Assembly (NCBI RefSeq): GCF_010015445.1
Contig: NC_053116.1
Coordinates: forward strand, 10,778,085 to 10,842,084
DNA length: 64,000 bases
Direction: 5' to 3'
DNA from: Perca fluviatilis
Lineage: Eukaryota; Chordata; Actinopteri; Perciformes; Percidae
Shown: positions 1 through 10,849 of the stretch, piece after piece
Numbering within the stretch: the first letter of the stretch is position 1
Layout: each line of letters starts with the position of its first letter
Position numbers and translations under genes: made by a program
The notes under the pieces: generated by a model
The model's input: only the letters and a program-made list of their open reading frames with translations
What the model was told of the DNA's origin: nothing
Database searches by the model: none

Positions 1-594
1 TATCTATCGTGATCTTTTGTGTGTGACGATTTTAGAATCAATTCTTTTCATTCATCTTATGTACTTCTTTACAAATTATATAATTGTCAGACTGACTGAC
101 GTGATTTACATTGTTCTTAGAAAACAATTAGTTTTTAGAAATGTCTCATAAGATTTTGATTCAACAAGGTGCTGGAAGCATTCTTTAGAAATGTTGGCCC
201 ATATTGGTAGGATAGCATCCCCCACACCATTACACAGGGATTAATGTTCTCCGTCGCTACGACGGATTTCTGTCAATTTGATTTTAGAAATGCCATATCT
301 GAGATCGATGCAGATCCCATGAGAAAAAAATGGGGGGGGGGCCCTTAAAAGTCTTGAATAACGTTCACAAAGTTACACATTTCGTTTACAAAGGTCTTAA
401 ATTATGTCTTGTCCTTTATAGGATGAAATAAACCGTAACGTGCTACTAACAAGCTAACGTTAGCTCGTGGGTTAGAAAGGGCTAAGTGTCTGAAGGTCTG
501 GCCAGAGATGTGGACCAGCTGGCGGACGAGGCTGAGAGCAATGTGGCGGAGGTTAGCACAACAAGCAGATCGGCGTGCAAGTCAGTAGCCATGA
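1..594. other. Intergenic sequence, no gene seen
   Basis: AT-rich non-coding sequence. It has a short G-run near 331-342 and the 14-bp palindrome AGCTAACGTTAGCT at 452-465, which recurs at 9867-9880. The small ORF at 486-689 has no recognisable domain and runs into the segmental duplication, so I do not call it a gene. Confidence 0.6.
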
Positions 595-715
595 TACGAT
601 ATTATCTCCATACTTGTATCAAGATACAATATTATTGGGATTTTAATCATATTGCGATATTCTGCAATATATTGCAATTTATTATCTGAAATCAATTGAT
701 TTTGTTACTTTAGTA

Positions 716-1324
716 CAGGGGTCAGCAACCCTTCCAATTAAAAGAGCCATTTTTGGCCCAAAATAATTCAAAGAAATCTGAAATCTATGATTCTTATAAT
801 GAAGGTAACTAAGTCTATTTAAGTGTAAATCAGCCTATCAACATGACTAATAGGGCATTCATTAATATGGTGAGGTTTGTTGCCTTTTGAGAGTGACATA
901 TCTAATTTTCTGAACAATGCAATGTAATTGACAATTTAGTTATAGAAAAGCTGCTTTGATATTTTTGAACCAATACTTCATGTATCACCATTTGTGAAGG
1001 ACTTTCCATGGCCTTTTTACTCATTACAATCTCCTGAACTGCCACAAAACCAGCAACACTAGTGAGAGTTTGGAGATTTAAACAAATTCATAAAAGTACA
1101 TTTGCTCTGCTTTCTGCAGCAGTTTTGATATTTTTCTTTTAGTTGATGCATAGTTTCGTTGACTGAAATGTAAGCCTAAATGAAGAATGTAAGAATGACT
1201 TTAGGCCTACAAACTACACACTAAATACAACTTAAAATGCAAAACAAAAAATAACCATTATTCACTTCCATATAACTCTTTGTCAAAAGGAGCCACTGGA
1301 GAAGGGCTAAAGAGCCTACCTCTG
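716..1324. mobile_element. Non-autonomous hAT-like element (copy A)
   Basis: Starts CAGGGGTCAGCAAC and ends with the complement of CAGAGGTAGGCTCT, a hAT-type CAGRGGT terminus. It is flanked by near-identical 8-bp duplications, ctttagta (708-715) and ctctagta (1325-1332), as expected for hAT insertion. It has no coding capacity. The same element sits at 36595-37205, so it was inserted before the segmental duplication. Confidence 0.6.
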
Positions 1325-2051
1325 CTCTAGTACCAACAAGTTAAATACTGATATGCAATTTATATAATAAAAGATTGATACTTGGCTTCTGCCATGAAAA
1401 ATATGGCGATACTAAGCTTTATTTTTTTTTTTCCCTGATCCCTACAACACATTAGATTCTTTGTCCTTTTTTTCAAGTAAATTTGTTGCCACAGTCTGTG
1501 CAGAGCCTGACATAAATACATAGGTACATTAATACATTATACACCACAACATGACTACATGATACTTGCACATTTATACACACAGCACCTACACACACGA
1601 CCATTACCGATGTGTTTTGGTGAGTGATGTTATGGCAGCTATAGCCATTACCAAACAGTTTATCATAATGACTGACCCTGGTAAATCAAAGTCATTTTAA
1701 TTCATTTGTTTTTTAACAGTAGCAGATTAGCACCACTGTTTGACACAATTCTGTCCTTATTGTTTTTTACAGATAATTATGACATAAGTTGGCTATAGGC
1801 TTGGGTGTAACTGTTCTTGGTAAGTTTCAACTTCATCTTTGTACAGTAGATCAAGATTGTAAAGCGGTAACGTTGACCCAAATGAGATCATGATGCCCTT
1901 ACAAGAACCACATGGTCATACTACAGTAGATATGGTGTTCTGGAGAGGGCATTATGTTCTCATTTGGGTCAAAAAATACCATACGAATGTATTAATGGCT
2001 TGATGTGTCACTTTGTCACTTACTGTGGTTTGTGTTTTGTACATATTGCTA

Positions 2052-3659
2052 CAGAGGCTTGCAAAAGTATTCATACCCCTTGAACTTCTCCACATTTTGT
2101 CACGTTACAACTACAAACGTAAATGTATTTCATTGGGATTTTATGTGATAGACCAACACAAAGTGGCGCATAATTGTAAAGTGGAAGGAAAATGATACAT
2201 GGTTTTCAAATTTTTTTACAAATAAAAAAACTGAAAAGTCTGGCGTGCAAAAGTATTCAGCCCACCTGAGTCAATACTTTGTAGAACCCCCTTTTGCTGC
2301 AATTACAGCTGCAAGTCTTTTGGGGTATGTCTCTACCAGCTTTGCACATCTAGAGACTGAAATTTTTGCCCATTCCTGTTTGCAAAATAGCTCAAGCTCT
2401 GTCAGATTGGATGGAAAGTCTGTGAATAGCAATTTTTAAGTCTTGCCAGAGATTCTCAATTGGATTTAGGTCTGGACTTTGACTGGGCCATTCTAACACA
2501 TTAATATGCTTTGATCTAAACCATTCCATTGTAGCTCTGGCTGTATGTTTGGGTTCGTTGTCCTGCCGGAAGGTGAACCTCCGCCCCAGTCTCAAGTCTT
2601 TTGCAGACTAACAGGTTTTCTTCTAAGATTGCCCTGTATTTGGCTCCATCCATCTTCCCATCAAGTCTGACCAGCTTCCCTGTCCCTGCTGAAGAAAAGC
2701 ATCCCCACAGCATGATGCTGCCACCACCATGTTTCACGGTGGGGATGATGTGTTCAGGGTGATGACAGTGTTTTCTGCCACACATAGCGTTTTGCATTTA
2801 GGCCAAGAACTTCAATTTTGGTCTCATCTGACCAGAGCACCTTCCTCCACATGTTTGCTCTGTCCCCCACATGGCTTGTGGCAAACTGCAAACGGGACTT
2901 CTTATGGCTTTGTTTCAACAATGGCTTTCTTCTTGTCACTCTTCCATAAAGGCCCGATGTGTGGAGTGCAGTGACTGTCCACTATCCTGTGGACAGATTC
3001 TCCCACCTGAGCTGTGGATCTCTGCAGCGCCTCCAGAGTTACCATGGGCCTCTTGGCTGCTTCTCTGATGAATGCTGTCCTTGCCCGGCCTGTCAGTTTA
3101 GGTGGACGGCCATGTCTCGATAGGTTTGCAGTTGTGCCATACTCTTTCCATTTTCGAATGATGGATTGAACAGTGCTCCGTGAGATGTTCAAAGCTTGGG
3201 ATATTTTTATATAACCTAACCCTGCTTTAAACTTCTCCACAACTTTATCCCTGACCTGTCTGGTATGTTGCTTGGGCTTCATGATGCTGTTTGTTCACTA
3301 ATGTTCACGCTAACAAACCTCTGAGGCCTTCACAGAACAGCTGTATTTATATTGCAATTAGATTACACACAGGTGGACTCTATTTACTAATTAAGTGACT
3401 TCTGAAGGCAATTGGTTGCACTGGATATTATTTAGGGGTATCTGACTAAAGGGGTATGAATACTTTTGCATGCCACACTTTTTGTTTTGTGTTTTTTATT
3501 CGTAAAGAAATTTGAAAACCATGTATCATTTTCCTTCCACTTCACAATCATGCACCGCTTTGTGTTGGTCCATCACAATGAAATACATTTACATTTGTGG
3601 TTGTAACGTGACAAAATGTGGAAAAGTTCAAGGGGTATGAATACTTTAGCAAGCCCCTG
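2052..3659 (-). mobile_element. Tc1/mariner-like transposon A
   Basis: A 1608-bp element flanked by TA dinucleotides (2050-2051 and 3660-3661). Its terminal inverted repeats are about 200 bp, starting CAGAGGCTTGCAAAAGTATT and ending with the diverged complement. Each TIR carries an outer and an inner copy of a 'caaaagtattca' motif, the IR/DR layout of fish Tc1 elements such as the Sleeping Beauty group. The broken transposase is on the minus strand. Copy B has no element at the matching point (about 37930), which confirms the insertion. Confidence 0.95.
2392..3282 (-). pseudogene. Tc1-like transposase, frameshifted
   Basis: DD34E transposase remnant reading from 3282 down to 2392. The N-terminal paired-like helix-turn-helix region (starting MKPKQHTRQVRDKVVEKFKA) is at 3282-2902. 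The catalytic segment WSDETKIE lies in a second frame (2939-2754), the middle [19 protein letters not shown] in a third segment (2797-2516), and QDNEPKHTA with [15 protein letters not shown] in a fourth (2595-2392). The coding sequence is therefore broken by at least three frame changes and lacks the usual C-terminus, so it cannot encode an active enzyme. Transposon 17362-18972 is a better-preserved relative. Confidence 0.93.
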
Positions 3660-3907
3660 TATGAATGGTGCACCTAAGGTTTAAATAGTCATTTCTGAAT
3701 TGGCATACTAACAAATAACGAAAGTCCCTTTTTTAAGCAATAATTTCATAAAAGCAAAGCCTTTTGGGATTACCAAAACCCTTTTCATGGTAGGCATTTA
3801 AATTGTCCCATCAGCTTTTTTACATCATCTCAAAAACATTACAAAAAAAATTTCTCATCAAAATAGTCCTCGTTTCTATGGTTGTACAATTGTAAAATGT
3901 TTTCTTA

Positions 3908-4112
3908 TTTAACCCTTGTGTTGTCTACGGATCAAATTTGACCCGTTTTCAAAGTTTCATCACAAATATGGGTTTCTTTTAACCAGATTAACCAAAAATA
4001 ACATGGATGTTTCCCAATGACGCTCTTCACAAGTACAATTAATGATCACTGCTTTCTTTTGGGTGTTTTATTTCATTTTATAGCATTTGTAGTCTTCCCG
4101 GGTCAATTTTGA
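3908..4112. mobile_element. Partial TTAA-target element end
   Basis: Begins ttaacccttgtgttgtc, the same terminus as the complete hairpin element at 5517-5573, and contains 'gggtcaattttgacct' near 4099-4114. The opposite terminus is not visible, so this is a diverged or truncated member of the same piggyBac-like, TTAA-targeting MITE group. Confidence 0.4.
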
Positions 4113-4134
4113 CCTGGTGGTGCAATGGGGTACT

Positions 4135-4232
4135 ATTGTGCTTTACAGCAGATGAACACACACACACACACACATGCATGCACATGCAGAGACACAAACA
4201 AACACCCACACACACATGCACACACACATACA
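4135..4232. repeat. (CA)n microsatellite
   Basis: Interrupted CA/ACAC dinucleotide repeat. The ORFs crossing it on both strands are composition artefacts. Confidence 0.9.
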
Positions 4233-4368
4233 ACCACATTTGTTGTGTGTTCCTGTTGGTGTAGTTTGTGTGTAATGAAATATGATAGACCGGAGCATTT
4301 GGTGGTATGATAGTCTTGTTTCCTTCTGCAGAAGAGGTTGTGTTCTTTACACACTTTGTGAACATTAA

Positions 4369-4933
4369 AGGTCCCATGACATGATGCTCTTTGGGTGCTT
4401 TTATATAGACCTTAATGGTCCCCTAATACTGTATTGGAAGTCTCTTTTATATAGACCTTAATGGTCCCCTAATACTGTATCGGAAGTCTCTTTCCCGAAA
4501 TTCAGCCTTGGTGCTGAATTACAGCCACTAGAGCCAGTCCCACAATGAGATTTCCTTAGTATGTGCCGTTTCTGTGTCTGTAGCTATTGAGGAGGAGAGA
4601 GGGGGGACAAGGTGGAGGGTGGGGTGTGGTCTTGACCAACTGCCACTTTGCTCATTTGAAAGCCAAGATATCTCTCTCTCATGGGTGGGCCAAATTCTCT
4701 GGGTGGGCAAAGCAGAGAAGGGGGGGGTAACCTTGCTCCTTATGACCTCATAAGGAGAAGATTCCAGATCGGCCCATCTGAGCTTTCATTTTCTCAAAGG
4801 CAGAGCAGGATACCCAGGGCCTCGGTTTACACCTATCACCATTTCTAGCCACTGGGGGACCATAGGCAGGCTGGGGGAATGCATATTATGTTAAAAAACC
4901 TCATAAAGTGAACTTTTCATGCCATGGAACCTT
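4369..4933. mobile_element. TTAA-target MITE, copy 1
   Basis: A 565-bp non-autonomous element. Its left end is aggtcccatgacatg and its right end is the diverged complement, catgccatggaacctt. It is flanked by TTAA at 4365-4368 and 4934-4937. Copy B has a single TTAA at the homologous site (39899-39902) and no element, which shows a TTAA target, as in piggyBac-type transposition. Within it, a ~45-bp 'tatatagaccttaatggtcccctaa' segment is repeated in tandem (about 4402-4485). A second genomic copy is at 21503-22019. Confidence 0.85.
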
Positions 4934-5123
4934 TTAAGTTATTATTACAATAATCAAATTTCAAAGTTTGGAACATCAGGCCACATGATACGAATATAAA
5001 CCGGCTATTTGAACTTTCTGGTCTTAGATGATGTTGTGGTGTAGTATTTTGCATCTCAAAGTAACACACACAAATTTGGATATTTTAGGCTGTAAGAAAC
5101 AGATGAGAGCAGCAGACAGGTCT

Positions 5124-5131
5124 GTGTGTGT

Positions 5132-5206
<75 letters not shown>
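5124..5206. repeat. (TG)n microsatellite
   Basis: About 80 bp of almost pure TG. It is much shorter at the homologous place in copy B (about 40125-40140), so this locus is length-variable. Confidence 0.95.
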
Positions 5207-5207
<1 letters not shown>

Positions 5208-5516
5208 AAGTCTCCTCACTTCTTATTTGCCTGGTCGTACATGAGCAGCAACGTTAACCAGTCATTATTGGATTACAGCTCTGGGAGAGACTGTCCATGT
5301 GGCTTCAAAAGAGAGAGAGGATGTAGAACTCCCGTTACAAGGATAGACTGCCAAGCACAGCTGAACTCATTTATGCCAAATAAATGGATGGGAATGTTGA
5401 CAGATGCTTTTTATATTTCATACTCCATGTCCATGATGTATTACTAATCTTTTCTTCCTTCTATATAATCTGCAGCAGTTAACTTACATGTTTGACACCT
5501 GCCTGTGTTACTTCTC

Positions 5517-5573
5517 TTAACCCTTGTGTTGTCCTTCGGGTCCCAGTGACCCGAAGGACAACACAAGGGTTAA
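5517..5573. mobile_element. Minimal 49-bp hairpin MITE with TTAA duplication
   Basis: TTAA (5517-5520), a perfect 22-bp arm (5521-5542), a 5-nt loop ccagt, the perfect complementary arm (5548-5569), then TTAA (5570-5573). Copy B of the segmental duplication has a single TTAA at the matching site (40520-40523) and nothing else. This proves a recent insertion of the whole 49-bp hairpin with duplication of TTAA. Confidence 0.9.
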
Positions 5574-5772
5574 AACCCTTTCTCTTTCACAGGGCTGTAG
5601 TTTGTCTAAAATTGTTAAATTAAAATTTCCTTTCTTTGCTTTTTTGTTTCTGTAGTAAGCATTACAGTCCTGTAACTCCAACATTACTAGAAATAAAAAG
5701 GGCTGGTTGAGAAGAGGACTTCTCTGACTGAAAACCGATCAAAGTCTAGCAGTTTCAGTTTGATGCTTAAGG

Positions 5773-6059
5773 CAGCGTTAACAATGGTGAAGTGACTAGC
5801 ATCGAGGCAGACCCATTGAGTGCCACTAAATTTATGGATGCCTACGGAGCTGAAAAAAAACAACTACCTAAAAAACTAACACTCAATGACCAATCTGATT
5901 GGTGGAGTGCTAGCCCTTGACTAGTGAATCAGTGCTTCTTCCACAAGAACGTATTACGTATATAAAGTATTTTTTTCCAGTATTTACAGATCCGTAGCTT
6001 TGTTCAAGCTGAAATTCCTAATTTCCCCTCAAAGTCACAAAATACAAAACAAGACATAT
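5773..6059. other. Non-coding spacer, nothing recognised
   Basis: No ORF with a recognisable family, no repeat structure and no RNA gene seen. Confidence 0.5.
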
Positions 6060-6417
6060 TTCTAGAGAGAAGGTTTTCATTTCGTACATGTATGGTAGAA
6101 TCTTTTCTGAATACAATCATTCCTTGTCTTCCATTAAGACTCTGGGAACAGGATCTTGGAGTGTTTGATTAAGATATTTGGGAGAGAATCTTGTACCGTG
6201 TCCATTCCTCCGCTTTTTGTGCCAAACATGGACTAAAACAATTTAAAATTCTCCATCGCACTCACTGGAGTAAAGCGAAGCTCTCTAGGATTTACCCTCA
6301 CATAAACCCCCCTCTGTGATCGATGCCAGCAGGCTCCAACCTCCTTAATTCATGTTTTTGACTTGCCCTACTCTTCATAATTTTTGGACTAAAATTTTCA
6401 ATACCCTATATACTATA

Positions 6418-6573
6418 TTAAATTAGATTAGATTAGATAATACTTTATTTATCCCACAATGGGGAAATTCACTTATTACAGCAGCAGTTTTTCCACAATA
6501 AAAACAAACCAACAAACAACCGAACAAACAAACAGGCAAACAACAGACAATGAGCAAAAAAAAAAAAAATGTG
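6418..6573 (-). mobile_element. Nested LINE 3' tail inside the L1 fragment
   Basis: Read on the minus strand it ends in 'gaatttccccattgtgggat' followed by 'aaataaagtatt' and a short (ATCTA)n tail, at the plus-strand attagattagattagat run. This is a common teleost LINE 3' end, and it splits the L1 coding remnant. Related sequence is at 42858-43262 and 54508-54556. Confidence 0.6.
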
Positions 6574-6931
6574 CATTTGCCACCCTATTGGCTAGGAGAT
6601 TGATTTTACTCAGATGGAAATCCTCCACTCCTCCCACAGTTTATCACTGGCTGAGAGATCTTTTGTCCTACTCCAAGCTAGAGAAGATGAGGGCTACATT
6701 GCAAGGTTCCACCACTAAATTCTACAAAATATGGAATCCTTTTCTTGAACATCTAGATGTGTGTAGTTTATGTGTGCTATAAGTAAGTGGAAATAACATT
6801 TAATGTACACTTCCTGCAGGATCGTGTCATTCACAAAGGCCTCTTTTTGTTTGATTTTGCTTTGTTTTGTTTTGTATTTTGTTTTTCTTTTCCATGTGTG
6901 AGTCTTTAATTGTAATCCGTACTGTCTCTAT

Positions 6932-6933
<2 letters not shown>

Positions 6934-6968
<35 letters not shown>

Positions 6969-6990
6969 GTCTGGGGGGTGTGTGTGGGTT

Positions 6991-7043
<53 letters not shown>
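6934..7043. repeat. (TG)n microsatellite, interrupted
   Basis: Two TG tracts separated by 'ttgtctggggggtgtg', inside the 3' UTR of the L1 fragment. Confidence 0.95.
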
Positions 7044-7044
<1 letters not shown>

Positions 7045-7487
7045 GTATTCAAGTCCAAAAATTTGACCCAGAATTTGAACAATGAGTTTCAATGAGTTAT
7101 GCTTTTTGGGTCTTATGATTCTAATGTTGTCATTTGTAAGACATTCTGTGCATTGATATCGTCATTGTATACTATCAGCTTGAAAAGAAAACCAATAAAA
7201 ATAATTAAAAAAAAAAAATGAGCCAAGGCCAATAACTTTTTTTTATTATTAAAACTTAGAGTGTGCTCACATCAACAGATTCTCACTCCCATCTCGTAAA
7301 ATACAGACGTTTGGTCAGGTGCCTTTGTCGTTCTTACAGTTTTTTACAATCACTTTGGCACTAATTTCAGAACCTTGACGTCATTTTTCAAAACTCTAGA
7401 CACAAAACTCACAACCAATGATCAAAATGCACATTTTTTCAAAACTCTAACACTTTTTTCAATTGCTTGGATACAATACAGTGTGAA

Positions 7488-7538
7488 AAATGATCTCAGG
7501 TTTATGTGTATTAAATACACATAAACCTGAGATCATTT
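7488..7538. repeat. Perfect inverted repeat (25-bp arms, 1-nt centre)
   Basis: Arms 7488-7512 and 7514-7538 are exactly complementary around A7513. It lies inside the 7339-8785 transposon and could form a cruciform or hairpin. Confidence 0.95.
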
Positions 7539-7860
7539 GTTCATTTAACAAAGATCACCTGTTCAATATGACACAACTTCACATCAAAGTACTACTATTT
7601 CAAAAGGCAATTCACACATTACATTTCAGATGATTGTCTATTCATTTCATTACAACGATCTAACTATCAATCGATACAACTGGTCAAAATGATAAGCTAG
7701 TGTTGCATTACTCTTAATGCATAGTTGTATGTAAACAGACAAACAATATTCCATGTTTAGATCATGAAAGTTTCAAGATAACGAGATTCATTGTCACCAG
7801 TCAGCGTGGAGCATGAACCAATAAGACTACATTATCTATGGATGTAATATTTCATCATCA

Positions 7861-7971
7861 TTCTTTACTGTAATGTACTACTGTTTACCAGACACTGTTT
7901 CTATGGTCCCATGTACTACCTTTACTGTAATGTACTACTGTTTACCAGACACTGTTTTTATGGTCCCACCA
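7861..7971 (+). repeat. Short tandem duplication
   Basis: The segment beginning 'tactgtaatgtactactgt' occurs twice (from about 7867 and 7922), a roughly 55-bp tandem duplication inside the TIR element. Confidence 0.75.
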
Positions 7972-8785
7972 CCTTTGAGACTATTTACAGTATTGACAGT
8001 ACTGCACTGTATGCATGCAGGCCCTTGGAATTGCTTGTCCAATTCTGCCAACTCGTTACTGATGATTGAGATATATTGAGATATATACTTTATATATATA
8101 CTGTATATACATATATACTCATACCACATTGTTCGCCATGCCCGAAGGTTTTTTCCATGTTTGGCTAATTGCAATGTAGATGAGAACCTGCGGCCAAATC
8201 CACAAGTTGATGAAGATGTAGAAGTACACTACTCACTTCTTTGTTTTGCTTTTTACAGTACAAGCAAGTTGAGGAACACATTTGATGTTTTACAGTACTG
8301 TTTTCTTTTCTATTTTTTAGCTAATTATTTTGCTTTGATTCAAATCAACCTATGTTGTGATACTGTATTGTTTTTCATCAATACATTTCAGATTTTGTTC
8401 AATGATTCCACTGTGTCTGTAGTATTTTCTCTACTAGTACAGTACTTTTATAGGGATGTATTTACATCTAGTACCATAATGAAACATATCACCTATTTTT
8501 TACTACAATATTTAATGATTGTACGAACAATGACACAGTGAAACTATGGGTAGCTTGTGTGTGGGTGATCTAAAGTAACGTTTCAATGGTATTTCACAAT
8601 CAATTAGTTTTTTAAACCAATGATTGTGCAAGTGCAAGATTTCTTTAAAGATATGAATGCACAATGCAGTGTTTTGAATATGGACAGTCTGTGTTATAAG
8701 TGATGACCGTTTTGAGTTTTGTGTCAAGAGTTTTGAAAAATGACGTAAAGGTTCTGAAATTGGTAGCAAAGTGATTGTAAAAAAC

Positions 8786-9236
8786 TTGACGCCAAAAGTC
8801 TCCTTTAGCGTCCGCTGCACGGTGTGGGAGGATCCCCTGCTTCTCCCCGTTCTACGGGGCGCATTTCACGGGGAGAGGCAGGGGAGAGCAGCGGAGGAAA
8901 AGCGCATTTCCTCCGCTGCACGGTGTGGGAGGAGCCCCTGTCTCTCCCAGTTGCGGGCGCCGCTCTGGGTCGGCTTGGAAAAAACGGGATTGTTGGGTTC
9001 AGGAAAACAAAAACTGGGTTGGGTTCGGAAAACGGCGATAGTCTACCATCGGAGTTCACTAAAACGCAGTCTACAAAACCTTGGGAGCATTACGCACGAT
9101 CACACGCATGGTCAAAAGGTGGCGGAAAACTGGGCACATTTTTGCGGAATGTTGCGTCGGCAAATTTCACCCTGCTTCCCGCAACTTTTTCTTGAGTAAC
9201 AGCTTTTATAAATGAGGCCCCAGATGTTAAATACTT
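8786..9236. other. GC-rich region with direct repeats, no gene
   Basis: The 'gctgcacggtgtgggagga' motif occurs at about 8813 and 8912, with 'agcgcatttc' nearby. It closes with 'ttataaatgaggcccc' (about 9207-9222), which resembles the ends of hAT-like elements seen near 63870. ORFs on both strands (8771-9199, 8824-9195) have no recognisable domain. Probably a relic of a non-autonomous element. Confidence 0.45.
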
Positions 9237-9257
9237 GTGCGCTGGTGTGGGCGTCGA

Positions 9258-9277
9258 GCCAGCGTGTGTGTGTTTGT

Positions 9278-9321
<44 letters not shown>
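9258..9321. repeat. (TG)n microsatellite
   Basis: TG repeat with TTTG interruptions at its 5' side. Confidence 0.95.
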
Positions 9322-10197
9322 AGTGGGTGATAGAGCGAGGGAGAAGTGAGAGAGTGACGGCGATTAGCTCCGGAGCGAGTACCGACTCTAGAGTCCTAGT
9401 GAGAGAAACAAAGTGTGCTTTCTGACCACGGTGGGAAATCTGTAGCAGGAAAAGTTAACCTTCTCCTTGATTTCATGTTGTTTATGGAGAAGGAGAAGCA
9501 GGAAATGAGTCAGAAATGCAACACTACCAAGCCATGGCCGTGTAGTTAAATTATTAGACAATAGACTTCGCTGGTCTCCGCTGAAAACAACGGTGTCACT
9601 TTGTCCATTTATTTTACTGTCCATGCTGTTTCCGACAAGAAGCTGTAGCCGTCAGGAACAGCACACATTCACCATTGTGGATTAGCAGCAGCCAGGTACT
9701 CTTCGCGTTTAGTTGGGTAAGTCAAAACACTGTTCCCATGCTTGAACAAAATAACGGTTACACCGCAAAAACAAACCAAAAACAGAACGGCGTTACCATT
9801 TGAACGTGACTAAAATAATATTATTAACGTTTGTTGATGTTACGTTAGCTAGCTAACTGAGCTAATAGCTAACGTTAGCTAAACCCAACCTGGATTGACA
9901 GGAGCTGTTGCGATTTCATGGGTTTTATCCGGTCTTATTAGAAATTATTTGGTTTTATACAGAGGTGGAAAAGTTACTTAGCTAGTTACATAAAAAACTG
10001 TAAAACGGATCGCTCCCATGTAGTGAAAATAGGACAAGAGGTCATAAATCCCACCCAAACTATTTTGTTTTTAATTAAAGAAAAATCTATACAAATGTAT
10101 ACACACATCTATACAAATGTATACACATGTAATAACCACATAACACATGTCACACATGCCATTTAAGACCCTAAGAAAGGTATAATGTGCAATTTTA
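9322..10197. other. Low-repeat spacer; possible untranslated exon
   Basis: A stretch with mixed composition and several CpG. A consensus-like splice donor (gggtaagtc) lies near 9715-9723. It could be a 5' untranslated exon of an unseen gene, but no supported coding sequence is present. The palindrome AGCTAACGTTAGCT is at 9867-9880 within a run of gctaa/gttagc words. Confidence 0.3.
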
Positions 10198-10849
10198 GTT
10201 CAGACCAGAGCTGCCAACTTTTCAAAAAACCTTGGAGTGAGATTTGGTGGGGCCAACCAAAATTTTGCCACGTACAAAGCATTTTTTTTTTTTGCTCATT
10301 CAGCATCATTACCGTACAGCAAAAAATATATAATAATAACACACACACACCAGTGGTTCTCAGTGTAGGGACCATGTCCCAATGTTAAATTAACATTGGT
10401 CTACCAAAGGGTTCTACTAGGACCACTGGAATTTTAAAGAATTTAGAACCACTGATTTCAGGGCTTGTGACCAAAATTTGAGAGTGTGCGACTGAATTTT
10501 ACATCCAGTCGCACATGTGCGACCAGTAAATTTGCCCCCCTTTTTTACACGTTAAACATTGAAATTTCGGTACCTGAGAGCGCGTAAGCGCAAGCTTATC
10601 TGTCCTCTGAAAATTGACAGAGAGCAGAGCTCTGACACAAACACACACACTCGCACACACACGCAGAGCTGCAGACGATGCAAACTACGTCGGCTCTGCA
10701 GTTTTGTTGAAGTCCCAGTGAGTCACGGAAATGCCGAAAAAGTGGTTTCAAGTTTGGTTACAATTTTTCATAACTTCACGCAGACAGCGTTTGCTGCGAT
10801 ATGATATTAATGGCGAGCCGAAAGCAGTCGCGGTGCTGTTGACGTAAGG

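Larger units (their letters stand above)
595..5772 (+). repeat. Segmental duplication, copy A
   Basis: Direct, high-identity match to 36478-41082 (copy B), visible in long stretches: 595-2050 with 36478-37930, about 3680-3840 with 37940-38090, 4238-4368 with 39770-39902, and 4934-5772 with 39903-41082. Copy A alone carries a Tc1-like element, a 565-bp TTAA-site MITE and a TTAA-site hairpin. Copy B alone carries about 1.6 kb near 38120-39770 and about 0.37 kb near 40677-41043. No gene is visible in the shared sequence. The differing insertions show that the two copies have been separate for some time. Confidence 0.85.
6060..7218 (+). mobile_element. L1/Tx1-type LINE 3' fragment
   Basis: Carries the C-terminal part of an L1-type ORF2: WEQDLGVFD, stop, DIWERILYRVHSS, then QFKILHRTHWSKAKLSRIYP (about 6140-6315), and after an insertion LLRWKSSTPPTVYHWLRDLL and GSTTKFYKIWNPFLEHL (about 6600-6755). 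It has in-frame stops and frame changes. The 3' UTR has two long TG runs, then an aataaaaata signal and a poly(A) run ending at 7218, typical of a 5'-truncated LINE copy. Confidence 0.8.
7339..8785. mobile_element. 1.45-kb TIR DNA transposon, family unassigned
   Basis: The left end, gttttttacaatcactttgg (from 7339), matches the complement of the right end (down to 8785) for about 70 bp, including 'tttcaaaactct' and 'gacacaaaactc' blocks. No clear target duplication is visible. The interior has short ORFs only; the 126-aa ORF at 8161-8541 begins ANCNVDENLRPNPQVDED and is not recognised. An exact 51-bp inverted repeat lies at 7488-7538. Likely a non-autonomous or decayed cut-and-paste element. 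Confidence 0.7.

Noticed and set aside
5028..5447. 139-aa ORF with a long Cys-Val repeat
   Set aside because: It is read through a TG microsatellite; no conserved domain is present, and copy B of the duplication lacks the frame.
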